Shown here piece after piece: positions 44,021-52,987 of a stretch of DNA of 64,000 nt; the first letter of the stretch is position 1, and each line of letters opens with the position of its first letter. Below the pieces are notes generated by a model, which saw nothing but the letters and a program-made list of their open reading frames with translations, made no database searches and was not told the origin of the DNA. Source of the stretch: Flavobacteriaceae bacterium (GTDB lineage Bacteria; Bacteroidota; Bacteroidia; Flavobacteriales; Flavobacteriaceae); contig JAKITD010000008.1 in assembly GCA_021648265.1 (NCBI GenBank), forward strand, positions 1 through 64,000, read 5' to 3'. Made by a program: the position numbers and the translations under genes.

Positions 44021-45649
44021 ATGGATTTAAACTTCAACAAAAACGAAGATCATAATAAATTATTAGCTTCTGCTCTCAATCAAAAACTTACAAAAGTTAA
44101 ATTGGGCGGTGGAAAAGCAAGAATTGAAAAACACCACGCAAAGGGTAAAATGACAGCTCGTGAACGTATTGATTACCTTCTCGATCCAAAATCGAAAAGC
44201 ATTGAAATCGCCACTTTTGCTGGCGAAGGTATGTATAAAGAGCACGGTGGCTGCCCTTCTGGTGGAGTGGTAATCAAAATTGGGTATGTAAGCGGAAAGC
44301 AGTGTATTGTTGTTGCAAATGATGCTACCGTAAAGGCAGGAGCTTGGTTTCCTATTACCGGAAAAAAGAATTTACGAGCTCAGGAAATTTCTATTGAAAA
44401 CAGATTACCCATCATTTATTTGGTGGATAGTGCTGGCGTTTACCTTCCGATGCAAGACGAAATTTTCCCTGATAAAGAACACTTCGGAAGGATTTTTAGA
44501 AACAATGCCGTAATGAGCAGTATGGGAATTACTCAAATTTCTGCCATTATGGGTAGTTGTGTTGCTGGTGGAGCTTATCTTCCAATTATGAGTGATGAAG
44601 CTTTGATTGTGGATAAAACCGGAAGTATTTTCTTAGCAGGAAGCTATTTAGTAAAAGCTGCTATTGGAGAATCTATCGATAATGAAACACTTGGCGGTGC
44701 TACAACTCATTGTGAAATTAGTGGTGTTACCGATTATAAATCTAAAGACGATAAAGATGCTTTAGATACCATTAAAAATATATTCTCTAAAATTGGTGAT
44801 TACGATAAAGCTGGTTTTAACAGAGAAAAATCTAGTAAACCTACGGAAGATCCCAAAGAAATATTCGGAATCCTACCTCGTTCTCGAGCCGATCAATACG
44901 ATATGCGAGAAATTATAAAGAGATTGGTGGATAAATCGGAGTTTGAAGAATATAAAAAAGACTACGGAAAAACCATCTTAACGGGTTATGCCAGAATTGA
45001 TGGTTGGGCAGTTGGTATTGTTGCCAACCAACGTATATTGGTAAAAAACAAGAAAAAAGAAATGCAATTTGGCGGTGTTATTTATAGCGATAGTGCTGAT
45101 AAAGCCACTCGTTTTATTGCGAATTGCAATCAGAAAAAAATCCCATTGGTGTTCTTACAAGACGTTACCGGATTTATGGTAGGAAGTAAAAGTGAACACG
45201 GCGGAATTATAAAAGACGGTGCCAAAATGGTAAATGCAGTAAGTAATAGTGTGGTTCCAAAATTTACGATTATCATCGGAAACTCCTACGGTGCTGGAAA
45301 TTATGCGATGTGCGGAAAAGCATACGATCCAAGATTAATTGTTGCTTGGCCAAGTGCTGCATTAGCTGTAATGAGTGGAAATAGTGCTGCCAAAGTATTG
45401 TTACAAATTGAAACTGCTTCCCTTAAAAAACAAGGCAAAGTAATTTCTGAAGCAGAAGAAAAAGAATTATACGATAGAATTAAAGCACGTTACGACGAAC
45501 AGATTTCACCTTATTATGCAGCTTCCAGGATTTGGACAGATGGCGTAATCAATCCGTTGGATACTCGTACTTGGATTTCTATGGGAATTGAAGCTGCCAA
45601 CCACGCTCCTATAGAGAAGAAATTTAATTTGGGAGTGATTCAGGTTTAA
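44021..45649 (+). CDS. Acyl-CoA carboxylase, carboxyltransferase (beta) subunit
   Basis: The 542-residue protein has the two crotonase-like halves of a biotin-dependent carboxyltransferase. Examples are MTARERIDYLLDP, GSCVAGGAYLPIMSDEA, and in the second half VFLQDVTGFMVG and NSYGAGNYAMCG. The halves match methylcrotonyl-CoA and geranyl-CoA carboxylase beta subunits best, but propionyl-CoA cannot be excluded. It would work with a biotin-carrying alpha subunit that is not in this window. A TATTTTAG element lies upstream (about 43995-44002). The gene stands alone. Confidence 0.85.
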   Translation: MDLNFNKNEDHNKLLASALNQKLTKVKLGGGKARIEKHHAKGKMTARERIDYLLDPKSKSIEIATFAGEGMYKEHGGCPSGGVVIKIGYVSGKQCIVVANDATVKAGAWFPITGKKNLRAQEISIENRLPIIYLVDSAGVYLPMQDEIFPDKEHFGRIFRNNAVMSSMGITQISAIMGSCVAGGAYLPIMSDEALIVDKTGSIFLAGSYLVKAAIGESIDNETLGGATTHCEISGVTDYKSKDDKDALDTIKNIFSKIGDYDKAGFNREKSSKPTEDPKEIFGILPRSRADQYDMREIIKRLVDKSEFEEYKKDYGKTILTGYARIDGWAVGIVANQRILVKNKKKEMQFGGVIYSDSADKATRFIANCNQKKIPLVFLQDVTGFMVGSKSEHGGIIKDGAKMVNAVSNSVVPKFTIIIGNSYGAGNYAMCGKAYDPRLIVAWPSAALAVMSGNSAAKVLLQIETASLKKQGKVISEAEEKELYDRIKARYDEQISPYYAASRIWTDGVINPLDTRTWISMGIEAANHAPIEKKFNLGVIQV

Positions 45650-45693
45650 ATTAGTAGTAAGTACTGAGTATCGAATATTAAGAATAGGTACAC

Positions 45694-45720
45694 CCTACAA
45701 GGTTTTAGAAACCTTGCAGG
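45694..45720. repeat. Palindrome CCTACAAGGTTT/AAACCTTGCAGG
   Basis: Twelve-base arms with one mismatch enclose TAG. It is a second copy of the repeat at 4326-4351. It lies 45 bases after the carboxyltransferase stop codon and 14 bases before the next palindrome. Confidence 0.7.
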
Positions 45721-45733
45721 ATACTTAAATTAA

Positions 45734-45766
45734 AGACCTACTAGGTTTTGAAAACCTAGTAGGTCT
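45734..45766. repeat. 33-bp palindrome, second copy
   Basis: AGACCTACTAGGTTTT and its complement flank a G. It differs from the copy at 41817-41849 only at the centre. On the plus strand it is followed by A-rich sequence, so no terminator is formed. It is found between the convergent carboxyltransferase and VWA genes. Confidence 0.8.
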
Positions 45767-45793
45767 AGAAAAAAAACCCAACCATCAAAAAAA

Positions 45794-47761
45794 CTACATA
45801 CTTTTCACCAATCTTATAAATTCTGCTCTGTAACCTTCTTCATCAATTCCTTTTCCAGCTTTTGCTAGAGCAATAACGTCTGATGATTTTTTAGTATTTA
45901 TAAAGTTTGAATCTCGTAATTGCAACCCGAATAAAGCTACTGCTGCAGAAAATTTAAAATCTTCGGAAGCATCATTATAATTCTTGTTGGTATCTATCAC
46001 TGTATTTACTAACAACTTACTTACATCGCCATCTGGGTCTTTATATCTGAATTTTACCGTTAATAATTCATTTGTATTGTTGGTATTAGTGACCTTAGTA
46101 TATTTTAAATTATCGATAGATTTTATATAATCACTTTCAACTCCAACAGGAATAATTTCATAAAAAGCAGTTACGGTGTGACCGCTTCCTAACTCACCTG
46201 CATCTTTTTTGTCATCATTAAAATCCTCATCGTTTAATAATCTGTTTTCATAACCTATTAATCGGTATGCTCTTACTTTATTAGGGTTAAATTCTACTTG
46301 AATTTTCACATCTTTAGCAATGGTGTACATTGTTCCAAAAAACTCGGTTCCCAATACTTTTTTTGCTTCTTGCATCGTGTCGATATAAGCGTGATTTCCG
46401 TTGCCTTTATCGGCAAGAATTTCCATTTTTGAATCTTTATAATTCCCCATTCCAAAACCTAGCACTGTTAAAAAGATTCCTTCTTTACGTTTTTCAACAA
46501 TCAAATCTTCCATAGATTGGTTGCTTGTTGCTCCCACATTAAAATCTCCATCGGTTGCTAAAACTATTCTATTATTTCCGTCTTTAATAAAGTTTTCTTT
46601 TGCAATTTTATAAGCGAGTTCAATTCCTTGACCTCCTGCTGTAGATCCGCCAGCATTTAAATTATTGATTGCTTTTAAAATTTTCTCTTTTTTAATGCCT
46701 GAAGTAGATTCTAACACCACACCTGCTGCTCCTGCATACACCACAATCGAAACTTTGTCTTTTTCTCTTAATTGTTCTACCAAAATCCGAAGTGATTCCT
46801 TTAATAAAGGAAGTTTATTTACATTATTCATAGATCCAGAAACATCTAATAAAAAAACTAAGTTGGAAGCAGGAACATTTCCTTTGGTGATGTCTTTTCC
46901 TTTTAAACCAATACGCACTAACTTGGTTTTGCTGTTCCAAGGAGAAGAAGCAATTTCGGTATTGATTGAAAATGGTTCGTTCTTATTTGGTTCTTTATAA
47001 TTATAGGAAAAATAATTAATCATTTCTTCCACTTTTACAGCATCTGGAGGAATTTGTTGTCCGTTGTTAATCATTCTTCTTACATTGCTATATCCTGCCT
47101 TGTCAACATCAATTGAAAATGTTGAAAGCGGTGCTAACTGTACATTTTTAAAAGCATTTTCTTGAATTTTTGAATAATCCTCGCCTAAACCAATATTATT
47201 ATATGGCACACCATCAATAACATATAAGGGTTGATTATTCCCATTAATAGAACTTTTAGATCTAATTATAAAATTTGTTCCTGAACCTGATGCTCCACCT
47301 GTTCCTGAAATTTGTACACCTGCAACCCTTCCGTTTAAGGTAGTAACTATATTATTCCTTTTAATTCTTCTTGCATCTCTTCTACTCAAATTACTCACAG
47401 AATATCCCAATGCTTTCTTATTTTTTTTAATACCTCCATAAGCAGTAATTATAACTTCATCTAAAACTGCTTCAGCATCTTGCATAGTAATATTGATGAT
47501 GCTATCTTTTTTTAAAATTTTTCTTTCTACAGTATTATATCCTACGTGCTGATAAACTAAAATCTGACCAACAAAAGCTGTTAATGCATATTTTCCCTTA
47601 AAATCTGATTGTGTTCCGTTACTTGTGTTTTTAACAATTATCATTACTCCTGGTAATGGGAGTCCTAAATCGTCGGTAATAATTCCTGTGATTGTTTTTT
47701 CTTGTGCTTGTAAATTAATTGCGAAAAATGCAATGACTAAAATGTGAAGTAATTTTTTCAT
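45794..47761 (-). CDS. Secreted VWA/YfbK-type protein with CarboxypepD_reg and TonB-plug domains
   Basis: The 655-residue protein has a signal peptide (about 1-19). A carboxypeptidase-regulatory-like domain (about 22-98) is followed by a SusC-type plug domain (about 100-190, with GVQISGTGG and LYVIDGVPYNN). A von Willebrand factor A domain (about 295-480) has a MIDAS motif DVSGSMN (306-312). A YfbK-type C-terminal domain ends the protein. The barrel that normally follows a plug is absent. VWA domains bind protein ligands through a metal ion, so a surface or periplasmic scaffold is likely. The function is unknown. Confidence 0.85.
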   Translation of the reverse strand: MKKLLHILVIAFFAINLQAQEKTITGIITDDLGLPLPGVMIIVKNTSNGTQSDFKGKYALTAFVGQILVYQHVGYNTVERKILKKDSIINITMQDAEAVLDEVIITAYGGIKKNKKALGYSVSNLSRRDARRIKRNNIVTTLNGRVAGVQISGTGGASGSGTNFIIRSKSSINGNNQPLYVIDGVPYNNIGLGEDYSKIQENAFKNVQLAPLSTFSIDVDKAGYSNVRRMINNGQQIPPDAVKVEEMINYFSYNYKEPNKNEPFSINTEIASSPWNSKTKLVRIGLKGKDITKGNVPASNLVFLLDVSGSMNNVNKLPLLKESLRILVEQLREKDKVSIVVYAGAAGVVLESTSGIKKEKILKAINNLNAGGSTAGGQGIELAYKIAKENFIKDGNNRIVLATDGDFNVGATSNQSMEDLIVEKRKEGIFLTVLGFGMGNYKDSKMEILADKGNGNHAYIDTMQEAKKVLGTEFFGTMYTIAKDVKIQVEFNPNKVRAYRLIGYENRLLNDEDFNDDKKDAGELGSGHTVTAFYEIIPVGVESDYIKSIDNLKYTKVTNTNNTNELLTVKFRYKDPDGDVSKLLVNTVIDTNKNYNDASEDFKFSAAVALFGLQLRDSNFINTKKSSDVIALAKAGKGIDEEGYRAEFIRLVKSM

Positions 47762-47828
47762 AATGTTATGGTTTTAAATGATTATAAGGTAAAACTACGT
47801 TACATATAAGTCTTATAAAACCACGATT

Positions 47829-47860
47829 GAGGGAAGTGTACTTTTGAATGAGGGAAGTGT
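47829..47860 (-). promoter_or_regulatory. Direct repeat ACACTTCCCTC with 21-bp period, upstream of the VWA gene
   Basis: On the minus strand ACACTTCCCTC occurs twice (47850-47860 and 47829-47839), 21 bases apart, which is two helical turns. A weak -7-like TAGTTTTA lies nearer the gene. The arrangement resembles sites of LytTR-type regulators, but the sequence is not their known consensus. Confidence 0.35.
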
Positions 47861-47861
47861 G

Positions 47862-48935
47862 CTATTTATTACTTTTTAATATCTGAATGACTTCGGAACG
47901 TTTAATTTTTCCAGTTTCGGTATAAGGAAATTTTGAAAAAGTGTAAATCTTTTTAGGACGCTCAAAAGAGGATAAATTCTGAAAGGCTTCTGATATATTT
48001 GAAGAAAATTCGTTGGACTCGTTTTCAAGAATTAATATAAGTCGTTCTCCTAATTCTTCGTCTTTTTCTGAAGCTATAATAAATGAACAATCTATATAAG
48101 GTGATAATTTTGCTTCAATTTGTTCTGGAAAAAGTTTGATGCCTCCACTATTAATCACATTATCTATTCTTCCTAAATACTCAAAAGTGGTTGGGGAATT
48201 TAGCCGAACCATATCGTAAGTGAATACTTTCTCATTAGACACTTCGGGAGCTTCAATTACCAAACAATTTTTTTCATTTAAAGAAAATTTTACATTGGGA
48301 AGTGCGGTATATTCATTTGTTTTTGCTAAACCGTTAATCCGTCTTACCGCAATATGGGTAATAGTTTCGGTCATTCCGTAAGTGGCAAAAACTTCGGTGT
48401 TTACTTTTTGTAATTCCTGATTTAGTTTTTCTGAAATCGCTCCACCACCAATAATCAATTTCTTTATTTTGTTTAATGATTTTATAGAATGATGCACTTG
48501 ATATGGAACCATTGCTACAAAATCGTACTCATTATCGTACTGTGTAATGGCATCTTTTTCGGGAGCGACAATGTGTAAATTCCAACCCAAAACCATCGCT
48601 CGTACCAGCATCATTTTTCCGGCAATATAATTGGAAGGCAAACATAATAAAGCCGTGGTTTTTTCGGGAAGTTTAAAAAATATCCCAGTGGACTTTGCAC
48701 TGTTAATCATTTGTTGTTTAGAAAGCTGAATCTCTTTTGGAGTCCCTGTCGAACCAGAAGTTTTTACAATTACCGAATCATTATCATCTAACCATTGTTG
48801 CAGAAATTTTCCGATATTAATTTCATAATGAACCCCTGATTTTTCTAAATCTTTTGCAAACTCTAGTAATTCAGAAGCATTAAAATTTTGCCCATTGAGC
48901 TTAAATAAAGGATGTATGTTTGTAGTAAATTCCAA
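47862..48935 (-). CDS. menE: AMP-binding enzyme, o-succinylbenzoate-CoA ligase-like (MenE)
   Basis: The 357-residue protein has the adenylation motifs KTSGSTGTPKE (A3), TYGMTETITH (A5) and the acidic YLGRIDN, followed by SGGIKLFPEQIE. It ends with the catalytic lysine region TETGKIKR. It is short for an acyl-CoA ligase because the N-terminal part is reduced, as in flavobacterial MenE proteins. It would activate o-succinylbenzoate for menaquinone synthesis. No other men gene is in the window, so the substrate is inferred. It lies seven bases after the CPBP gene. Confidence 0.75.
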   Translation of the reverse strand: MEFTTNIHPLFKLNGQNFNASELLEFAKDLEKSGVHYEINIGKFLQQWLDDNDSVIVKTSGSTGTPKEIQLSKQQMINSAKSTGIFFKLPEKTTALLCLPSNYIAGKMMLVRAMVLGWNLHIVAPEKDAITQYDNEYDFVAMVPYQVHHSIKSLNKIKKLIIGGGAISEKLNQELQKVNTEVFATYGMTETITHIAVRRINGLAKTNEYTALPNVKFSLNEKNCLVIEAPEVSNEKVFTYDMVRLNSPTTFEYLGRIDNVINSGGIKLFPEQIEAKLSPYIDCSFIIASEKDEELGERLILILENESNEFSSNISEAFQNLSSFERPKKIYTFSKFPYTETGKIKRSEVIQILKSNK

Positions 48936-48942
48936 GGTTCAA

Positions 48943-49911
48943 TTATTCAAATGTATCGACCTCCGTTGAAATAGGTTCAATTGGAGGAATCACTTTTCCG
49001 AAGAGCTTTTCTTTCCAATTAGTCCATTTGTATTTCCAAGCCATAATTGCTAATAATATGGGATAAATAATAAATACGGGCATAGCAATTTCTAATCCTG
49101 TACTGGGTTCGGAAAGATTTAGTAAAATAGAATTGGTTTGGAAAACCGTCCAATCACTTGTTACTAAAAGCGCAATAATCAAATTGGTTCCGGCGTGAAA
49201 ACCTAAGGCGAGTTCCATCCCTTCATCCATTAAAGTTATGATTCCGAGAAATAACCCTGTTCCAATATAATAGACCATTGCAATATCGCCGAGTTTTTCT
49301 ACTTCTGGATTAAAATAGTGAAGTCCACCAAAAATCACAGAAGTAATCAACAACGGCAACCATTTATTTCTCGCCACAACACCAATTCCTTGCATTAAAT
49401 AACCTCTAAAAAAGTATTCTTCAAAACTAGTTTGAATGGGGATAAATATTACTACAATGACAAACATTATTATAAAAGGAGTCCATTCAAATTGAACTAC
49501 ATAATCATCTGGGTTGGAGTGAAAATCAATACCTGTTGTAACAATCGAAAGGATTGCAACGAGTCCAAACCCAAAGAAAAAACGTCCCCAATCAATCTTT
49601 TTTCTTGAGGTGGTTAATTGCGTAAAAGTCTGATTATGAACAAATTTAATAGTGAACCACAAAGCAATAAATCCGCCAATAAACGTGGTCATTATTAAAA
49701 ATAAATACAAGTTACTTTTGGATGGATAAAGTGATGCGAAATTTGAATCTGCAGCAGCCATTAAAACAGAAATGTTTTCTGCTTGAAAAAATGAAACTAT
49801 TACAAAAGGTATAGTACCTATGATTTGCCATCCTAAAATAAAAATGATAAATGTCCCTAAAAGATAGCGCCAAGAATCATGTTTAAATTTAAATACTTGC
49901 TCTAAATACAT
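48943..49911 (-). CDS. CPBP-family intramembrane protease
   Basis: The 322-residue membrane protein has about eight helices. The family motifs are EEYFFRGYLMQG (about 164-175, EExxxR), FGGLHYFNPE with its His and GFHAGTNL with a further His. These residues form the glutamate protease active site of the Rce1/CPBP family. Substrates are unknown, and possible roles include processing of membrane proteins or peptides. It is probably co-transcribed with menE. The 177 bases before it contain no other gene. Confidence 0.85.
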   Translation of the reverse strand: MYLEQVFKFKHDSWRYLLGTFIIFILGWQIIGTIPFVIVSFFQAENISVLMAAADSNFASLYPSKSNLYLFLIMTTFIGGFIALWFTIKFVHNQTFTQLTTSRKKIDWGRFFFGFGLVAILSIVTTGIDFHSNPDDYVVQFEWTPFIIMFVIVVIFIPIQTSFEEYFFRGYLMQGIGVVARNKWLPLLITSVIFGGLHYFNPEVEKLGDIAMVYYIGTGLFLGIITLMDEGMELALGFHAGTNLIIALLVTSDWTVFQTNSILLNLSEPSTGLEIAMPVFIIYPILLAIMAWKYKWTNWKEKLFGKVIPPIEPISTEVDTFE

Positions 49912-50088
49912 ATTCTGTTTGTTTTGGTTTTTAAAAATAACACACGTTTTGGTTAGATGTTTTAAAGATTATCTGTTACATTCTTCAAAAATTAACTACA
50001 ACAATCAGGTTAGCAATTAACAATAATTAGGAAGCTAAAACAAGAAATATTAATTTGAATACTAAAATTCTAAAAATTGCGATAGAAT

Positions 50089-51261
50089 TTACACCTTTCT
50101 ACGCACCTTTTCTTTTTTCAACAAAGAAAGCTCCCTGCTTGTTTGCCCAGCTACTGAAGTATTCTCTTCAGCTCTACGAATTAAATAGGGCATCACATCT
50201 TTCACAGGACCAAACGGAATATATTTAGCAATGTTATAGCCTAAAGAAGCCATATTAAAAGTAATATGATCGCTCATACCGTATAGTTGCCCAAACCAAA
50301 CCCTAGAATCGTTATTTACAATGTTTTTCTCTTTCATGATTTCCATTGCTAAATAATTACTTTCCTCGTTATGAGTTCCTACGAAGATTTCAATGGTATC
50401 TAAATTATCCATTATATAACGCATAATTTCATTAAAACAATTATCTGTAGCTTGTTTTGATTTATGCATTAATGTTGGGTATCCCTTTTCTACAGCTCGC
50501 TCATTTTCTTTTTCTAAATACGCACCACGAACTATTTTATAGCCAATTATATATCCACCTTCTTTAGCTTTTCGGTGTTCTTCTTTTAAATAATCCAACC
50601 GATCCCGACGGTAGCATTGCAAAGTATTAAAAATCACCGCTCTTTCCTTGTTATATTTCACCATCATTTGTTCACAAAGATCATCGGCAGCTTTTTGCAT
50701 CCAAGTTTCTTCTGCGTCAATTAACAAAGTTACATTTGCATCAAAAGCTGCTTTACTGGCAGTATCAAAACGCTTTTCTAATCGTTTCCATTCTTGAGTT
50801 TCATCTTCTGAAAGCTCCTTGTTTTCGGTTACTTTTTGGTATAACTCAAACCTTCCTAGTCCTGTAGGTTTAAAAACTGAAAAAGGCATTGCTTTTTTAG
50901 TTTCTGCAAAATCTGTAAGTATTAATATCTTTTTTAAAGTAGCATCCAACTGATCACTTCCTTCTTTTCCTTCAACAGAATAATCCAACACAGAACTCAC
51001 CCCAACATGAAACAAATTATCGACTACAAGCATACAATCATCTTCGTTTACACCTCCGCAAAAATGATCAAAAACAGTGGAACGAATCAAGCCTTCAACA
51101 GGTAAATGCACGTTCAACGCAAACTTTGTAACCGCAGTACCTATACGTACTAAAGGCTCATTTGCAATCATTTTAAAAAGGAAATATGCTCGTTCTAATT
51201 GCGAATCACTTTTAAGTTGGAAAGCAGCTTCCGTATTATCAAAAAGAGAATTTGTTTTCAT
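50089..51261 (-). CDS. Proline dehydrogenase family protein
   Basis: The protein has 390 residues from the ATG at 51261. The in-frame ATG at 51342 lies in the promoter region and overlaps aroB, so I rejected it. The flavin-dependent TIM-barrel domain shows the block LLIDAEETWMQ (about 177-187). It then shows IGYKIVRGAYLEKENERA with the substrate-contact region, ETHNEES-type GTHNEES, and FGPVKDVMPYLIRRAEEN at the end. It oxidises proline to pyrroline-5-carboxylate and reduces quinone. It lacks a fused P5C dehydrogenase domain. It is divergent from aroB. Confidence 0.88.
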   Translation of the reverse strand: MKTNSLFDNTEAAFQLKSDSQLERAYFLFKMIANEPLVRIGTAVTKFALNVHLPVEGLIRSTVFDHFCGGVNEDDCMLVVDNLFHVGVSSVLDYSVEGKEGSDQLDATLKKILILTDFAETKKAMPFSVFKPTGLGRFELYQKVTENKELSEDETQEWKRLEKRFDTASKAAFDANVTLLIDAEETWMQKAADDLCEQMMVKYNKERAVIFNTLQCYRRDRLDYLKEEHRKAKEGGYIIGYKIVRGAYLEKENERAVEKGYPTLMHKSKQATDNCFNEIMRYIMDNLDTIEIFVGTHNEESNYLAMEIMKEKNIVNNDSRVWFGQLYGMSDHITFNMASLGYNIAKYIPFGPVKDVMPYLIRRAEENTSVAGQTSRELSLLKKEKVRRKV

Positions 51262-51277
51262 ATCACTAAATTGTACG

Positions 51278-51295
51278 CAAATATACTTAGATTTG
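51278..51295. promoter_or_regulatory. Back-to-back -7 elements for proline dehydrogenase and aroB
   Basis: TATATTTG on the minus strand (51278-51285) and TAGATTTG on the plus strand (51288-51295) are two bases apart in the 66-bp divergent region. RNA polymerase could not bind both at once, so the two genes may compete. Neither has a convincing -33 box. Confidence 0.45.
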
Positions 51296-51327
51296 ATCAT
51301 ATTTTTATTATTAAAAATTGAAAATAG

Positions 51328-52401
51328 ATGAAGGAAAACCACAAAAATATTAATGATGTTTATTGTAATTCTAACTCTTGGGAAGCCTTAGAAATTAAGG
51401 TTAGTAAACTGAATCCTTCAAAAATATTCATTCTTGTAGATGAAAATACAAGAGAACATTGTCTGCCTTTATTTTTAAATAAAAACCGATACAATTCTGA
51501 TTTTGAAATACTTGAAATTTCTTCTGGTGAAATAAATAAAAACATTGAAACTTGCTTAAAATTATGGAATCAACTTTCTAAAAAAGTAGCTGACAGAAAT
51601 AGTCTAATTATCAATCTTGGCGGTGGAGTTGTCACAGATCTGGGAGGTTTTGTAGCTTCCACATTTAAACGCGGAATTGCATTTATAAATATCCCAACTA
51701 CCCTACTTTCTATGGTCGATGCATCTATTGGCGGAAAAAACGGAGTAGATTTAGGAATGCTAAAAAACCAAATTGGAATTGTTAAAAACCCCGAAATGGT
51801 TTTGATTGATACTGGTTTTCTGAAAACATTAGCCAACAATCAAATTACTTCTGGTTATGCGGAAATGCTGAAACATGGTTTGATTTATTCAACTAAATAT
51901 TGGAATGAAGTAAAAGCTATTAATGAAATCAATATTGAAGACCTTGAAGATTTATTATGGAAATCCGTTTTAATAAAAAATGAAGTGATTACTGAAGATC
52001 CTTTAGAAAAAGGAATCCGAAAAACATTGAATTACGGACATACTTTAGGACACGCGATTGAATCGTACTGTCTTGAAAACACCAATACCAAAACACTGCT
52101 TCACGGGGAATCTGTAGCAATCGGAATGATTTTAGCAACGTATATCTCCAATAAATTGATTGGCTTTCCTGAAGAAACTTTAAACGAAATAAGTCATCAT
52201 ATTCTAAAGAAGTTTCCGAGAACTACTTTTGATGATTCAGCTATCAATGAGATTATCAGCTTATTGAAATATGATAAAAAAAATGATAAAGGAAAGGTTC
52301 TTTTTGTGCTTTTGGAAGATATTGGACTTCCGAAAATAAACTGTGAAGTCCCGAATAAGCTGATTATAAAGGCCTTTGAATATTATAAAAACTATAAATA
52401 A
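51328..52401 (+). CDS. aroB: 3-Dehydroquinate synthase
   Basis: AroB turns DAHP into 3-dehydroquinate, the second step of the shikimate pathway, with NAD and a metal ion. The 357-residue protein has the motifs NLGGGVVTDLGGFVAS (about 92-107), IPTTLLSMVDASIGGKNGVD (about 126-145) and the zinc-binding NYGHTLGHAIE (His residues at about 240-244). It ends by overlapping the convergent DinB gene by 10 bases. Other aro genes are not nearby. Confidence 0.94.
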   Translation: MKENHKNINDVYCNSNSWEALEIKVSKLNPSKIFILVDENTREHCLPLFLNKNRYNSDFEILEISSGEINKNIETCLKLWNQLSKKVADRNSLIINLGGGVVTDLGGFVASTFKRGIAFINIPTTLLSMVDASIGGKNGVDLGMLKNQIGIVKNPEMVLIDTGFLKTLANNQITSGYAEMLKHGLIYSTKYWNEVKAINEINIEDLEDLLWKSVLIKNEVITEDPLEKGIRKTLNYGHTLGHAIESYCLENTNTKTLLHGESVAIGMILATYISNKLIGFPEETLNEISHHILKKFPRTTFDDSAINEIISLLKYDKKNDKGKVLFVLLEDIGLPKINCEVPNKLIIKAFEYYKNYK

Positions 52402-52907
52402 CGTTCTTTAATAGTTTGTATATGATGAATCTCATGACCGCAAATTAAAAAACCAGCAGCTCTAACTGAAAGTATATTATTATTTGCTTTTCCTGTTTTT
52501 AGGAAATCCTTTTCGGTTGTGTTTTTAAAAAAATTAACCGAGGACTTTCTAACAGATTTGTATTCTTTTAGTAAATTTTTCAAGCTTCGAGTATTGGCAT
52601 TTGCATTTTTTACAAATTCGTTTTCATCAAAGCCTTCTAAATTCACGTTTTCAGCTCTTGCAACTTGTAAAGCTCTATAATTAAAGGTTCTTTCTGAATC
52701 TATTAAATGCAATAAAATATCTTTTGGGGTCCATTTTTCATTTTCATATTGATATTCTAATTTTGAAGATGGTAATTTTTTAAAGAATTTTATAGTTTTC
52801 TTTTTTCCTTTTTTTAATGATTTAAGCAAATTGTCATTTCCTACTTTATCGATATAAGGTTTAAAATATGGATGATATTCTGTGGCTGATAATTCAGAAA
52901 TTTTCAT
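52392..52907 (-). CDS. DinB family protein
   Basis: The 171-residue protein is a four-helix bundle of the DinB/YfiT-like type. Conserved histidines are seen in ILLHLIDSERT (about 69) and HEIHHIQTI (about 159-167). These form the metal site of thiol transferases and related enzymes. Some DinB-type proteins use bacillithiol as substrate, which is interesting because bshA is present, but the link is only an inference. It is convergent with aroB and follows the Lrp gene after a terminator. Confidence 0.82.
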   Translation of the reverse strand: MKISELSATEYHPYFKPYIDKVGNDNLLKSLKKGKKKTIKFFKKLPSSKLEYQYENEKWTPKDILLHLIDSERTFNYRALQVARAENVNLEGFDENEFVKNANANTRSLKNLLKEYKSVRKSSVNFFKNTTEKDFLKTGKANNNILSVRAAGFLICGHEIHHIQTIKERYL

Positions 52908-52934
52908 GATTTTTAATTTTCATTAAAAATAACT

Positions 52935-52964
52935 AAAAAACCCTTTGTAAAATCACAAAGGGTT
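52935..52964 (-). terminator. Rho-independent terminator of the Lrp gene
   Basis: On the minus strand AACCCTTTGT and ACAAAGGGTT form a perfect 10-bp stem with a six-base loop (52939-52964), followed by TTTTTT. It separates the Lrp regulator from dinB. Confidence 0.88.
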
Positions 52965-52987
52965 CTTAAATATATTTGATTTACTGA

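Noticed and set aside
51262-51342. N-terminal extension of proline dehydrogenase up to an ATG at 51342
   Set aside because: It would cover the promoter region and overlap aroB. The -7 box TATATTTG lies inside it, and family proteins begin near MKTNSLFDN.
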